Source: Crocinitomicaceae bacterium (lineage in GTDB: Bacteria; Bacteroidota; Bacteroidia; Flavobacteriales_D; Crocinitomicaceae). From it: a DNA stretch of 64,000 bases. A program made the translations under genes and the position numbers. The stretch spans positions 1 to 64,000 of the forward strand of contig JAHEMJ010000005.1 of assembly GCA_024643725.1 (NCBI GenBank), read 5' to 3'. The notes under the pieces were generated by a model. It was not told the DNA's origin. It worked only from the letters and a program-made list of their open reading frames with translations, and did no database searches. Below, in pieces: positions 56,235-64,000 of the stretch; positions within the stretch are counted from its first letter, which is position 1, and the number at the start of each line of letters is the position of its first letter.

Positions 56235-58705
56235 TGTTGTCACGACTCGTTCTTATCTTTTTGTGTATGCTAGGATCCGCTCAGAGTCAAACCGTGTTAT
56301 CCTGGAAATTCTTGGATGTTAAATCCCACGAATGGAAATCTTTTGGCGAAAAGGGTAGTATTCAAGAAGCACTTTTTCACCTCGGTGATTTACCTGACCC
56401 ATTTTACGGGAAGAACGAAGAATTGTATCAGTGGATAGAAGGATATCAATGGGAATTGAAATCTGAGTTTTATTTGAGCGAAAGTCAATTTCTTTCCGAT
56501 CAATTGGAATTGTATTTCCCCAATGTGGATACGTATGCCGCGATTTACATCAACGGAAAACTACTTGGGAATACGGAGAATTTCTTTCATCCATATCGTT
56601 TTGAAATCAAAGCAAACGTACAGTGCGGCTATAATGAAGTGAAAGTCGTTTTTACGCCACCAACCTTATATCACAAGGCTCGATACGAGTCGGAGTCCTT
56701 TCATTTTCCCGCGCCGAATGATCCATCCGAATGGAAGGTGGCGCCGTTAACGCGGAAACCACAATATCAATTTGGTTGGGATTGGGCCCTACGCATGAAT
56801 ACGATTGGGTTTGCAAAACCCGTGGAGATTCGTTTGGGGAAATCCAACGAATTCCAAGCAGTATCGGTTCAAACGTTGTCCATTCCGAAGGATGAATTGT
56901 TTGCGCGTTTGAAATACACCGTTTCCTTGAAAAAAGCGACTTCGGACCTGCGCATTCAATCCACCTTGTATGGTGATTTGTCCGTTCAATTGAATCCATC
57001 CACTGGATTGTGGGAAGCTGAGGTACAACAGTACAATCCACAATTGTGGTGGCCAGCTGGAATCAGTGATCCGCATATTTATCAAGATACACTGCACTTA
57101 TTTGTTGATGGAAAATTAGTGGATGTCAAACCGATACAATTTGGCATTCGTACTGCAGAGCTGATTCAGCAAAAAGACAAGTGGGGAACTTCTTATGAAA
57201 TGCACATCAATGGAATACCAGTCTTTTGTAAAGGAGCAGATTACATTCCGACATCCGTATTCCCGGCTTCCGTGAAGGATGAAGACATCCTACATTTAGT
57301 TGAACAAATGGCGAAGGCCAATTTCAATATGGTGCGCATTTGGGGTGGGGGATACTATCCTGATGAAGTTTTTTATCGTGCGTGTGACGAAGCAGGAATC
57401 ATGGTTTGGCAGGACTTTATGTTTGCCTGTGCGATGTATCCAGGAGATCAAGCTTTCTTGAGAAATGTGGAAGATGAATTCAATTTCCAAATCCCACGCA
57501 TTGCAAGTCATCCATCCGTGATGCTCTTTAATGGAAACAATGAAGTGGATGTTGCTTGGAAAAATTGGGGCTTCCAAAGTCAGTATCATTTGTCCACTGC
57601 GGCACAAGACACGATTCTGAAGGCTTACAATGACTTATTCAAAGGACTTGCGCCGAAGTTGGTGGCACGTTGGACAAACACCAGTTACATTCATACCTCT
57701 CCGCTCAGTAATTGGGGTAATGATGAATTTTTTAATCATGGATCTCAACATTATTGGGGTGTTTGGCATGGGAAAGATCCAATGTCCAATTTCGCCACAA
57801 AAATCGGACGATTCAACGCGGAATATGGGTTTCAGAGTTTTCCGGAATATGCGACGTTAGCGACTTTTTCTGAAAAGAAAGACTGGGATTTGTCCAGTTC
57901 GGTGATGAAGCACCATCAGAAAAGTTATGTTGGAAATGGCATGATTCAGAAGCATTCGGACTTGTTATTTGGGAAAACGAAGGACTTCGAACGATTTGTT
58001 TATTTTTCGCAATTAACGCAGCGTTATGCGGTTTCTAGCGCCGTTGCTGGACATCGTTTGGATGCGCCGCGCTGTATGGGAACACTTTACTGGCAGCTGA
58101 ATGATTGTTGGCCTGCACCAACCTGGTCAAGTATGGATTATCAAGGAAATTGGAAGGCCTTGCATTATGCGATACGGGAGGACTATCAACCCGTCGCAAT
58201 TTTACAGAAAACAACGGAAAAGGGTCAAGTGCAACTTTACATCAAGTCCGATGTCATGGAAAATCAAGTGTTAGGTTATAAAATATTGATTTATAGGGTA
58301 AATGGAAATCGTTCGTCGTCGCCGTTTACGATAACTAGACAAGCTCTAGATACAATCGGTTATCAGGGAAGTAAACTAATTTGGTATGAAATACCGGATG
58401 TGGAAAAATTGATTCGTGTAGAATTATCAAACGGAATCACCCGGGAATTTGTCGTAGGTCCCTCACCCAAAAAACGAGAAGTTCAAATTGAACTAAGTAT
58501 CAAAAATTGCGATGAAATGAATAAAACGGCAGAGATTTGGGTGAAAAACAGTGCTTTTTGTGCTGATTTTTGGCTTTTTTCCTCAAAAACAGGAATTTCC
58601 TTTGATCGAAATTTTGTGCATTTATTGCCGGGAGATCACCTCATTCGCATTCAATATTCCGGAGAAAAACCGAGTCTTTCGGATTTCTCTTTTCAATACC
58701 ATTAA
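56234..58705 (+). CDS. beta-mannosidase, glycoside hydrolase family 2
   Basis: 823 residues. Signal peptide LVLIFLCMLGSAQS, a jelly-roll GH2 N-domain, an Ig-like domain, then the TIM barrel. The barrel has FNGNNEVDVAW with acid/base Glu437 and RFNAEYGFQSFPEY with nucleophile Glu530. GRIWGGGYYPDEVFY-type residues and DCWPAPTWSSMDY match beta-mannosidases. It removes terminal beta-mannose, as found at the core of N-glycans. The start overlaps the asparaginase stop by one base (TAATG). Confidence 0.92.
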   Translation: MLSRLVLIFLCMLGSAQSQTVLSWKFLDVKSHEWKSFGEKGSIQEALFHLGDLPDPFYGKNEELYQWIEGYQWELKSEFYLSESQFLSDQLELYFPNVDTYAAIYINGKLLGNTENFFHPYRFEIKANVQCGYNEVKVVFTPPTLYHKARYESESFHFPAPNDPSEWKVAPLTRKPQYQFGWDWALRMNTIGFAKPVEIRLGKSNEFQAVSVQTLSIPKDELFARLKYTVSLKKATSDLRIQSTLYGDLSVQLNPSTGLWEAEVQQYNPQLWWPAGISDPHIYQDTLHLFVDGKLVDVKPIQFGIRTAELIQQKDKWGTSYEMHINGIPVFCKGADYIPTSVFPASVKDEDILHLVEQMAKANFNMVRIWGGGYYPDEVFYRACDEAGIMVWQDFMFACAMYPGDQAFLRNVEDEFNFQIPRIASHPSVMLFNGNNEVDVAWKNWGFQSQYHLSTAAQDTILKAYNDLFKGLAPKLVARWTNTSYIHTSPLSNWGNDEFFNHGSQHYWGVWHGKDPMSNFATKIGRFNAEYGFQSFPEYATLATFSEKKDWDLSSSVMKHHQKSYVGNGMIQKHSDLLFGKTKDFERFVYFSQLTQRYAVSSAVAGHRLDAPRCMGTLYWQLNDCWPAPTWSSMDYQGNWKALHYAIREDYQPVAILQKTTEKGQVQLYIKSDVMENQVLGYKILIYRVNGNRSSSPFTITRQALDTIGYQGSKLIWYEIPDVEKLIRVELSNGITREFVVGPSPKKREVQIELSIKNCDEMNKTAEIWVKNSAFCADFWLFSSKTGISFDRNFVHLLPGDHLIRIQYSGEKPSLSDFSFQYH

Positions 58706-58757
58706 AAGGGTATTTTTAGTTAAAGCGGTTTTCGTGCCATCATAAAAGGGTATTTTT
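58703..58757 (+). repeat. two direct copies of a 15-base sequence before the TonB receptor gene
   Basis: TAAAAGGGTATTTTT at 58703-58717 and again at 58743-58757, 40 bases apart. The first copy includes the beta-mannosidase stop codon; the second ends in the -7 box of the receptor gene. Confidence 0.7.
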
Positions 58758-58758
58758 G
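58751..58758 (+). promoter_or_regulatory. -7 promoter box for the TonB-dependent receptor gene
   Basis: TATTTTTG, 20 bases before the ATG at 58779, forming the end of the second direct-repeat copy. Confidence 0.55.
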
Positions 58759-58778
58759 CGCAAAAAAAAAATGACTCC

Positions 58779-60620
58779 ATGAGAAAAATCCTTCATGTTT
58801 TAAGTGTTATCACTCTGTGCTTCAATGGATTTTCACAAATTGATCGAATCCCAAGTACGACAGTGAACGAAATTCTCATTACAGGACGTGGGAATCCAAT
58901 GGATTACTTTAAGCGCAATCAGTCCATGACATTGTTGCGGCCAGACAAATTAGTGAGCTTACCTGCACGCAGTTTAAGTGAGGCCTTGAGTTATACATCT
59001 GGAGTAGATGTTCGCCAACGTGGATTAAACGGTATGCAGGCTGACATAGGCATTCGCGGGGGGAGTTTCGAGCAGACCTTGATTTTAGTCAATGGATTTA
59101 AAATGGTGGATCCACAAACAGGTCATCACGGGATGAATATCCCATTAACCATCAATGCGGTGAATCAAGTAGAGATTTTTAAAGGACCAGCGACGCACAT
59201 GTTTGGACAAAGTTCCTTGTCAGGCGCGGTAAATTTTGTGTCCTTATTGTCTTCTCAAGCTTCTGTTAAAGCTCAGCTTTATGCGGGATCTTTTGGGACA
59301 GCTGGCGTGAATGCAACCATCAGTGCACCCATCAAAGATTGGCGTCAAAAATTATCCTTCGGCTACGATCGCTCCGATGGACATTGGTATAATTCCGATT
59401 TTCAGAACAAACAAGTTTCCTACGAATTAGCCAAGTCCTTCAAAAAACAGTACGTGTTATTGATGTTAGGTTATTCCGACCGACAGTTTGGTGCCAATGG
59501 ATATTATTCAAACAAATTCCCGGACCAATGGGAGTCCACGCAAAATGCTTTTGCGGGATTAAGATATAATATCAATTTCAAAAAAGCCTCTTGGGTAAAT
59601 CGGTTGAGCACGCGTACCAATCGAGACGAGTTTCGATTAAAACGTGAAGACCCCTCATTTTATACCAATCACCATTTTTCGGAAACGTATAGTTTAGAAA
59701 GTATATTTAGTGGAAAGTTTGGGGATTATTGGCAATATCATGCTGGATTGGAGCAACGATTTGAACGCTTGAACAGCTCTAATCTCGGTACACGCAACAG
59801 ACAATATTCAAGCGCTTTTGCCGATTTGAAGAAGAATTTCGGTAAAATGTATGCGACAGTAAGTTTATTGGCATTTAAATATTCAAATGTTTCCATGAAA
59901 TTACTCCCAACGATTCAGCTGGCATATCAGCTCAATGAAAAAAACCGAATCTATGCAAACTTCGCAAAAAGCAATCGCCTGCCAACGTATACGGAGTTGT
60001 ATTATGCGGATCCCACCAGTCTTGGAAATCCAAACTTAGTTCCTGAATTTGCGAATTCCGCGGAGCTTGGTTGGTTCAAAAATGGAAAGCTTTATGTGGA
60101 AGTCAACGCTTTTTACCGTCAAACCTACAATATGATTGACTGGGTGAGAGATTCATCGTTGATTTCGCCAAATCCAAATAAATGGCAACCGGTAAACATT
60201 GCAGAAGTGCGTTTTTATGGATTGGAGGGAAATGTTCGAAAAACCTTTGATTATTCTGCGAAATACAAAGTGAAATTTGTCGACATCGCCTATACGTACA
60301 TTCAAGCTTCCCATGTGTTTGATGCGAATTTGGAGTCTCGTTATGCCTATTCAAATTTGAAACACCAACTCATTGCAAAACTTGGTTTTCAATTAAGTAA
60401 ATATGGAAGTTTGCAAGTCAATTACCGCTTTCTACAACGCATTTCCAATCCAGCATATCAGTTGTTGGATATGAAATTGGCGTCGGAATCTTACAAGGGA
60501 TTTTCCATGTTTGCAGAGGTGAACAACTTACTCAATACACAATATGTGGAAGCAGGTTATGTTCAAATGCCTGGAAGATGGTTTAAAGTTGGATTGAATT
60601 ATCAATGGGTGAAGGAATAG
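58779..60620 (+). CDS. TonB-dependent outer-membrane receptor
   Basis: 613 residues. Signal peptide ILHVLSVITLCFNGFS, then the plug domain with the TonB box-like VNEILITG, SLSEALSYTSGVDVRQRG, ADIGIRGGSFEQTLILVNG and GHHGMNIPLTINAVNQVEIFKGPATHMFGQSSLSGAVNFV, and a barrel rich in aromatic strands. The short length, no carboxypeptidase-like extension and the plug style point to a BtuB or siderophore-type receptor rather than SusC. B12 uptake is possible given the B12 enzyme IcmF, but no cobalamin riboswitch is present. Confidence 0.92.
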   Translation: MRKILHVLSVITLCFNGFSQIDRIPSTTVNEILITGRGNPMDYFKRNQSMTLLRPDKLVSLPARSLSEALSYTSGVDVRQRGLNGMQADIGIRGGSFEQTLILVNGFKMVDPQTGHHGMNIPLTINAVNQVEIFKGPATHMFGQSSLSGAVNFVSLLSSQASVKAQLYAGSFGTAGVNATISAPIKDWRQKLSFGYDRSDGHWYNSDFQNKQVSYELAKSFKKQYVLLMLGYSDRQFGANGYYSNKFPDQWESTQNAFAGLRYNINFKKASWVNRLSTRTNRDEFRLKREDPSFYTNHHFSETYSLESIFSGKFGDYWQYHAGLEQRFERLNSSNLGTRNRQYSSAFADLKKNFGKMYATVSLLAFKYSNVSMKLLPTIQLAYQLNEKNRIYANFAKSNRLPTYTELYYADPTSLGNPNLVPEFANSAELGWFKNGKLYVEVNAFYRQTYNMIDWVRDSSLISPNPNKWQPVNIAEVRFYGLEGNVRKTFDYSAKYKVKFVDIAYTYIQASHVFDANLESRYAYSNLKHQLIAKLGFQLSKYGSLQVNYRFLQRISNPAYQLLDMKLASESYKGFSMFAEVNNLLNTQYVEAGYVQMPGRWFKVGLNYQWVKE

Positions 60621-60745
60621 GAAAATAATCTACTCCATTAATTTATCTATCTGGCATTCTCAATTAAAAGGAGAATAAAATGTGATTTCTTTCGTTTTCA
60701 GAGTTCATGTGATTCACGTGGATCCATCGTAAAACGAAAAATAAA

Positions 60746-61828
60746 ATGAGTCATTCTCTGGAAAACCTAATTTCTCAAATTAGTTCTTTGGATCGTCAGA
60801 TGACAAGCAAAGCGGTAAAATCGATTGATCGTTTATTAACAATGCGAAATTGGTTGATTGGTGGCTATATTTTTGAATATGAGCAAAATGGTTCGGATCG
60901 AGCCCATTATGGTTCCAAAATAGAACAAACCATATCTGAAAATCTTGGCAGAAAAGGTTTGTCTGAACGAAATTTAAAACTGTTTAAACAGTTTTATATC
61001 GTTTATCCTCAAATAATGCAGACAGTGTCTGCACAATTTAAACTTCCCAAAAAGTTAGTGCAGACAACGGTTGCGATATCTGAGTCTTCGATTGTTTCAG
61101 ATGATGAAGTCTCTAAGTTAATCGATAATCTCTCTTTTTCACACCTCACTGAATTAATTAAAATAACGGATAACGACAAGAGGAAATTCTATGAAATTCA
61201 AGCGATGAAAGGAATTTGGTCCGTCCGGGATTTAAGGCGTCAAATAATTAGTTTATCCTACGAAAGAACAACTTTATCTATACCCAAACGAAAGAAAGTA
61301 GATTCCTTCAAATCGACAAGAGTGCAAAACGTTCAATCACTTATAAAAACACCATTTGTTTTTGATTTTCTTGATTTTCCTGAAAATGCACTAACCGATG
61401 AGTCGCACTTTGAAAAAGCGCTCATAAGTAATCTAAAAAATTTCATATTGGAATTAGGACATGGGTTTTGTTTTGAAGGACAACAAAAGCGAATCGTTAT
61501 TGGAGGAGAATATTTTTTTGTAGATTTAGTATTCTATCATCGAATTCTAAAATGTCATATTCTTTTTGAATTAAAAGTGGATGGATTCAATCATTCAAAT
61601 GTTGGACAATTAAATACTTATGTTCAATATTTTAAGCGGCATATTCAGGAAAAAAATGATAATCCACCGATTGGCATTTTGTTGTGCACCGATAAAAACG
61701 ATGAATTGGTTGAGTACGCATTAGGCGGAATGGACAATAATTTATTTGTCACCACCTATAAAACAGTATTGCCGAGTCAAAACGAGTTGAAAGTATTTTT
61801 GCAAAATGAAAAGAGAAAGATTACTTGA
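60746..61828 (+). CDS. DUF1016-type PDDEXK nuclease (YhcG-like)
   Basis: 360 residues. The N-terminal domain has SKIEQTISENLGRKGLSERNLKLFKQFY, the recognisable DUF1016 N-terminal helix set. The C-terminal domain shows a PDDEXK core: GHGFCFEGQQKRIVIGGEYFFVDLVFYH followed by ILFELKVDGF, supplying the Glu, Asp and ExK metal site. YhcG-like proteins are found beside restriction or defence genes or alone; their target is unsettled. It stands alone here between a receptor gene and trpS. A+T content is above its neighbours. Confidence 0.88.
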   Translation: MSHSLENLISQISSLDRQMTSKAVKSIDRLLTMRNWLIGGYIFEYEQNGSDRAHYGSKIEQTISENLGRKGLSERNLKLFKQFYIVYPQIMQTVSAQFKLPKKLVQTTVAISESSIVSDDEVSKLIDNLSFSHLTELIKITDNDKRKFYEIQAMKGIWSVRDLRRQIISLSYERTTLSIPKRKKVDSFKSTRVQNVQSLIKTPFVFDFLDFPENALTDESHFEKALISNLKNFILELGHGFCFEGQQKRIVIGGEYFFVDLVFYHRILKCHILFELKVDGFNHSNVGQLNTYVQYFKRHIQEKNDNPPIGILLCTDKNDELVEYALGGMDNNLFVTTYKTVLPSQNELKVFLQNEKRKIT

Positions 61829-61837
61829 GTTAAAAAC

Positions 61838-62806
61838 TCAATATCCCACCTTTGTTCGAACGCGTTTTAACACGTCACTTGCCACAACGCGTGCTTTTTC
61901 TGCTCCGATCTTCAATGCGGCGTCAATTTCACTTGGATTAGCCATCAGCGCATCGAAACGAGCGCGTTGATCTGCAAACTTCGCTAAAATCAATTCAAAA
62001 AGTGCTTGTTTGGCATGCCCAAATCCATAGCCTCCATTCACATAATTTGTGCGCATTTCGGCCACTTGCTCTGGTGTAGCAAGTAACTTGTACAAAGCGA
62101 AGGTGTGACACGTGTCTGGATTTTTAGGTTCCTCCAACGGTGTACTGTCCGAAACGATGGACATGATTTGTTTTCTCAGTTGTTTTTCGGGAAGAAAAAT
62201 ATCGATGTAATTCCCGCGGGACTTACTCATTTTTTCGCCATCTGTTCCCGGAATCAACATGGTGTCCTCGCGTATTTGTTCTTCAGGCAAAACCAAGGTC
62301 TCTCCGTAAGCCAAGTTAAAACGATTGGCAACATCACGTGTCATTTCAATGTGCTGTTTTTGGTCTTTTCCAACCGGGACAATTTCCGCGTCGAACAACA
62401 ATATGTCCGCGGCCATGAGAATCGGGTAGGAGAAGAGTCCACCGTTTACATCGTCCAAACGATCGGCTTTGTCCTTGAAACTATGCGCCAACGTTAAGCG
62501 TTGATATGGATACATGCACAGCAAATACCACATCAGCTCGGTGACTTCAGGTACGTCACTTTGACGGTAAAACACTGTTTTGGAACGATCTAAACCAAAA
62601 GCAAGCCAAGTGGCAGCAGTTGCATACGTATTGTTACGTAATGTGTCCCCTTCTTTGATCTGCGTCAATGAATGCATGTCCGCAATAAACAAAAAGGACT
62701 CATTTGCTGGATTCGAAGCTAATTCAATCGCAGGAAGAATGGCACCAAGGATGTTTCCTAAATGTGGTGTTCCTGTACTTTGAATTCCGGTTAAAATGCG
62801 CGCCAT
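61838..62806 (-). CDS. trpS: tryptophanyl-tRNA synthetase
   Basis: 322 residues from the ATG at 62806 (MARILTGIQSTGTPHLGN), the common family start; the upstream ATG at 62836 lies before the -7 box. Class I signatures are TPHLGN (the HIGH equivalent) and GEKMSKSRGNY. It charges tRNA-Trp. The 3' end meets the convergent nuclease gene with a ten-base gap. Confidence 0.96.
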   Translation of the reverse strand: MARILTGIQSTGTPHLGNILGAILPAIELASNPANESFLFIADMHSLTQIKEGDTLRNNTYATAATWLAFGLDRSKTVFYRQSDVPEVTELMWYLLCMYPYQRLTLAHSFKDKADRLDDVNGGLFSYPILMAADILLFDAEIVPVGKDQKQHIEMTRDVANRFNLAYGETLVLPEEQIREDTMLIPGTDGEKMSKSRGNYIDIFLPEKQLRKQIMSIVSDSTPLEEPKNPDTCHTFALYKLLATPEQVAEMRTNYVNGGYGFGHAKQALFELILAKFADQRARFDALMANPSEIDAALKIGAEKARVVASDVLKRVRTKVGY

Positions 62807-62823
62807 TGGTCGTTTCTTTTTTT

Positions 62824-62831
62824 CAAAATTA
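62824..62831 (-). promoter_or_regulatory. -7 promoter box for trpS
   Basis: TAATTTTG on the minus strand, 17 bases before the chosen trpS ATG. It lies 46 bases from the opposing plsC box, so the -33 regions of the two divergent promoters overlap. Confidence 0.58.
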
Positions 62832-62876
62832 CTCATTTCTACGGAATCGGAGGATTCAAAAGTTCCCTGAAAATCG

Positions 62877-62884
62877 TATATTTG
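62877..62884 (+). promoter_or_regulatory. -7 promoter box for plsC
   Basis: TATATTTG, three bases before the plsC ATG at 62888, a leaderless arrangement. Confidence 0.52.
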
Positions 62885-62887
62885 GCT

Positions 62888-63658
62888 ATGCGTAAATTTT
62901 TGGGCGTGTTTGGACTACTTTGGAAATTGTACATTGCGACAATCTTTGTGATTATTGCCGTGATTTTCTATCCATTTTTCTTGGTCTTAATCATGAATCC
63001 AAAGTGGAAAAAATTCAGTTTTAAACTATTCACGCTTTGGAGTTGGCTGATGCGCATCTTTTGTTTCTATGGTGTTCGAGTGATGGAAAAAGCACCGCTG
63101 CCAAAAGGACCGTACATCATCGTGGCGAATCATACGTCCTATTTGGACATCTTCCTCATGCATTCCATTTTACCGAAATATCCATTTGTATTCCTAGGGA
63201 AAAGTGAAATCTTGAAGTATCCAATTTTGGGAACCTATTTTAAGAATTTGAATATTCCTGTTTATCGCAAGGACAAAAGCAAAGCTGGGCAAGCGTATTC
63301 CTTGGCGAATAAAGCGGTCGCAGATGGATGGTCCATTGTGATTTTTCCCGAAGGAACCATTCCTGATCACCAATGTCCAAAAATGATTCCATTCAAAGAT
63401 GGGGCGTTCAAAATGGCGAAAACTATGGGGATTCCCTTGTTGCCATTGACGTTTACGAATAATTATAAATTATTTTCCGATCCAACAGAAATTTTGGGTC
63501 CGGCTCAACCAGGTATCTCTCGTGTCTATATTCATCCCTATTTTACCGTGGAAGAATTAAACAAAATGGAGATTAGCGAGATTCGAGAAGCGTGTTTTAA
63601 TCGAATTAATGCACCAATTTTGAAAGAATATCCTCACTTAATGGAGGAAAATAAATAA
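62888..63658 (+). CDS. plsC: 1-acyl-sn-glycerol-3-phosphate acyltransferase
   Basis: 256 residues from the ATG at 62888. N-terminal membrane helix (KLYIATIFVIIAVIFYPFFLVLIM), then the acyltransferase motifs NHTSYLDIF (His-x4-Asp), GKSEILKYPILGTYF and FPEGTIPD. It adds the second acyl chain to lysophosphatidic acid in phospholipid synthesis. A TTG six bases earlier is unlikely because it falls in the -7 box. Confidence 0.93.
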   Translation: MRKFLGVFGLLWKLYIATIFVIIAVIFYPFFLVLIMNPKWKKFSFKLFTLWSWLMRIFCFYGVRVMEKAPLPKGPYIIVANHTSYLDIFLMHSILPKYPFVFLGKSEILKYPILGTYFKNLNIPVYRKDKSKAGQAYSLANKAVADGWSIVIFPEGTIPDHQCPKMIPFKDGAFKMAKTMGIPLLPLTFTNNYKLFSDPTEILGPAQPGISRVYIHPYFTVEELNKMEISEIREACFNRINAPILKEYPHLMEENK

Positions 63659-63663
63659 TTTTG
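63656..63663 (+). promoter_or_regulatory. -7 promoter box for gatC
   Basis: TAATTTTG, four bases before the gatC ATG; it starts in the plsC stop codon. Confidence 0.58.
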
Positions 63664-63667
63664 TCAC

Positions 63668-63958
63668 ATGAAAATCACCGAAGAATTAATTGACCACATT
63701 GCGCACCTTGCTCGTTTAGAGTTTAAAGGAGAGGATAAAGTGTCGATTCAAAAGGATATGGAGCGCATGATTGAATTCGTGGACAAACTTTCGGAAATCG
63801 ATACGGCGAATGTCGAACCTTTGATTTTTATGTCTGAAGAAATCAACCGTGTTCGGGAAGATGTCCCTCAAGTAACGGTAACGCATGAAGAGGCTTTGAT
63901 GAACGCGCCGAAAAAAGATTCTGACTATTTCCGCATCCCAAAAGTGTTGGACAAGTAA
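63668..63958 (+). CDS. gatC: Asp/Glu-tRNA amidotransferase subunit C
   Basis: 96 residues, the normal GatC size. ELIDHIAHLARLEF near the start and NRVREDVPQVT and the closing DSDYFRIPKVLD are the conserved parts that wrap the GatA-GatB interface. The GatCAB complex makes Gln-tRNA or Asn-tRNA by transamidation. gatA and gatB are not adjacent on this side. Confidence 0.95.
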   Translation: MKITEELIDHIAHLARLEFKGEDKVSIQKDMERMIEFVDKLSEIDTANVEPLIFMSEEINRVREDVPQVTVTHEEALMNAPKKDSDYFRIPKVLDK

Positions 63959-63964
63959 CAACGC

Positions 63965-64000
63965 GTGAAAGTCTCTGGATTTACGTTTATTCGCAATGCC
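63965..64000 (+). CDS. start of a further gene, probably a glycosyltransferase-like protein (partial)
   Basis: Twelve codons from a GTG at 63965 (VKVSGFTFIRNA) run off the window. This opening resembles a Bacteroidota family of glycosyltransferase-like proteins that begin MKxSGFTFIRNA, which I recall from sequence memory only. The spacing of six bases after gatC suggests co-transcription. Confidence 0.5.
   Translation, partial: MKVSGFTFIRNA

Noticed and set aside
58706-58778. Cobalamin riboswitch ahead of the TonB receptor
   Set aside because: The gap is only 73 bases and has no B12-box-like sequence.
60621-60745. Possible small RNA or gene before the DUF1016 nuclease
   Set aside because: An AGGAG-like stretch is followed by ATG and an immediate TGA; no fold or frame could be supported.

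Overview
The window is a 64 kb piece of a Bacteroidota chromosome, most likely order Flavobacteriales. A Crocinitomicaceae/Fluviicola-like placement is a weaker guess. The evidence is a type IX secretion cargo with a gliding-motility C-terminal domain, the short RpoD type without region 1.1, DUF4290 and DUF4197 family proteins, a LuxC-type acyl-CoA reductase, BshC (bacillithiol), fused IcmF, and repeated TAnnTTTG -7 promoter boxes. Genes almost never have a Shine-Dalgarno sequence, as expected for this phylum. Coding density is high and no stretch without a gene exceeds 300 bases. The longest gaps, about 220-260 bases before 33484, 38108, 44123 and 45479, hold promoters and, in one case, a repeated element. 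I saw no rRNA, CRISPR array, insertion sequence, integrase or phage gene.

Layout. 1-9.7 kb, minus strand: a CAU-anticodon tRNA, a band-7 protein, a membrane metallophosphoesterase, a short KDPG-type aldolase, BshC, the 1131-residue IcmF coenzyme-B12 mutase, a small conserved-looking protein, and a dihydrolipoamide-dehydrogenase relative without the redox cysteines. 9.8-17.3 kb, mostly plus: YkgJ-type cysteine-cluster protein, HDAC-fold deacetylase, secreted protein, SDR, TatA, PurE, NamZ (minus), LolE/FtsX-type permease and Smr protein. 17.3-30 kb: a large orphan membrane protein, ferredoxin, acyl-CoA reductase, Map, a second and canonical LpdA, then purL-DUF4290-murA-thioredoxin as a plus-strand operon, and nucleoside phosphorylase/DUF4197/T9SS cargo as a minus-strand operon. 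33-42.7 kb: glutamate dehydrogenase, a GDPD lipoprotein, GcvT, EF-P, and topoisomerase IV ParE-ParC. 42.7-45.3 kb is an AT-rich accessory patch with small orphan genes and two copies of a 57-nt promoter-bearing element. 45.5-52.8 kb: a polytopic membrane protein, DUF2891, Cmk, GAPDH with an N-terminal extension, RpoD and HtrA. 52.9-58.7 kb: a tightly packed operon dapF-GNAT-mltG-asparaginase-beta-mannosidase. 58.8-64 kb: TonB-dependent receptor, a DUF1016 nuclease, TrpS, PlsC, GatC and the start of one more gene.

Most of the window is housekeeping: purines (PurE, PurL), peptidoglycan (MurA, DapF, MltG, NamZ), DNA topology, translation (EF-P, TrpS, GatC, Map) and transcription (RpoD). The genes most worth a second look are the cysteine-less flavoenzyme at 8246-9736, MurA with Asp in place of the fosfomycin-target Cys, the accessory patch with its repeated element, the 731-residue orphan, and a recurring arrangement in which the -7 box lies 3-4 bases before the start codon, suggesting leaderless mRNAs. 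I found no clear novel multi-gene system; the candidates above are graded honestly below.
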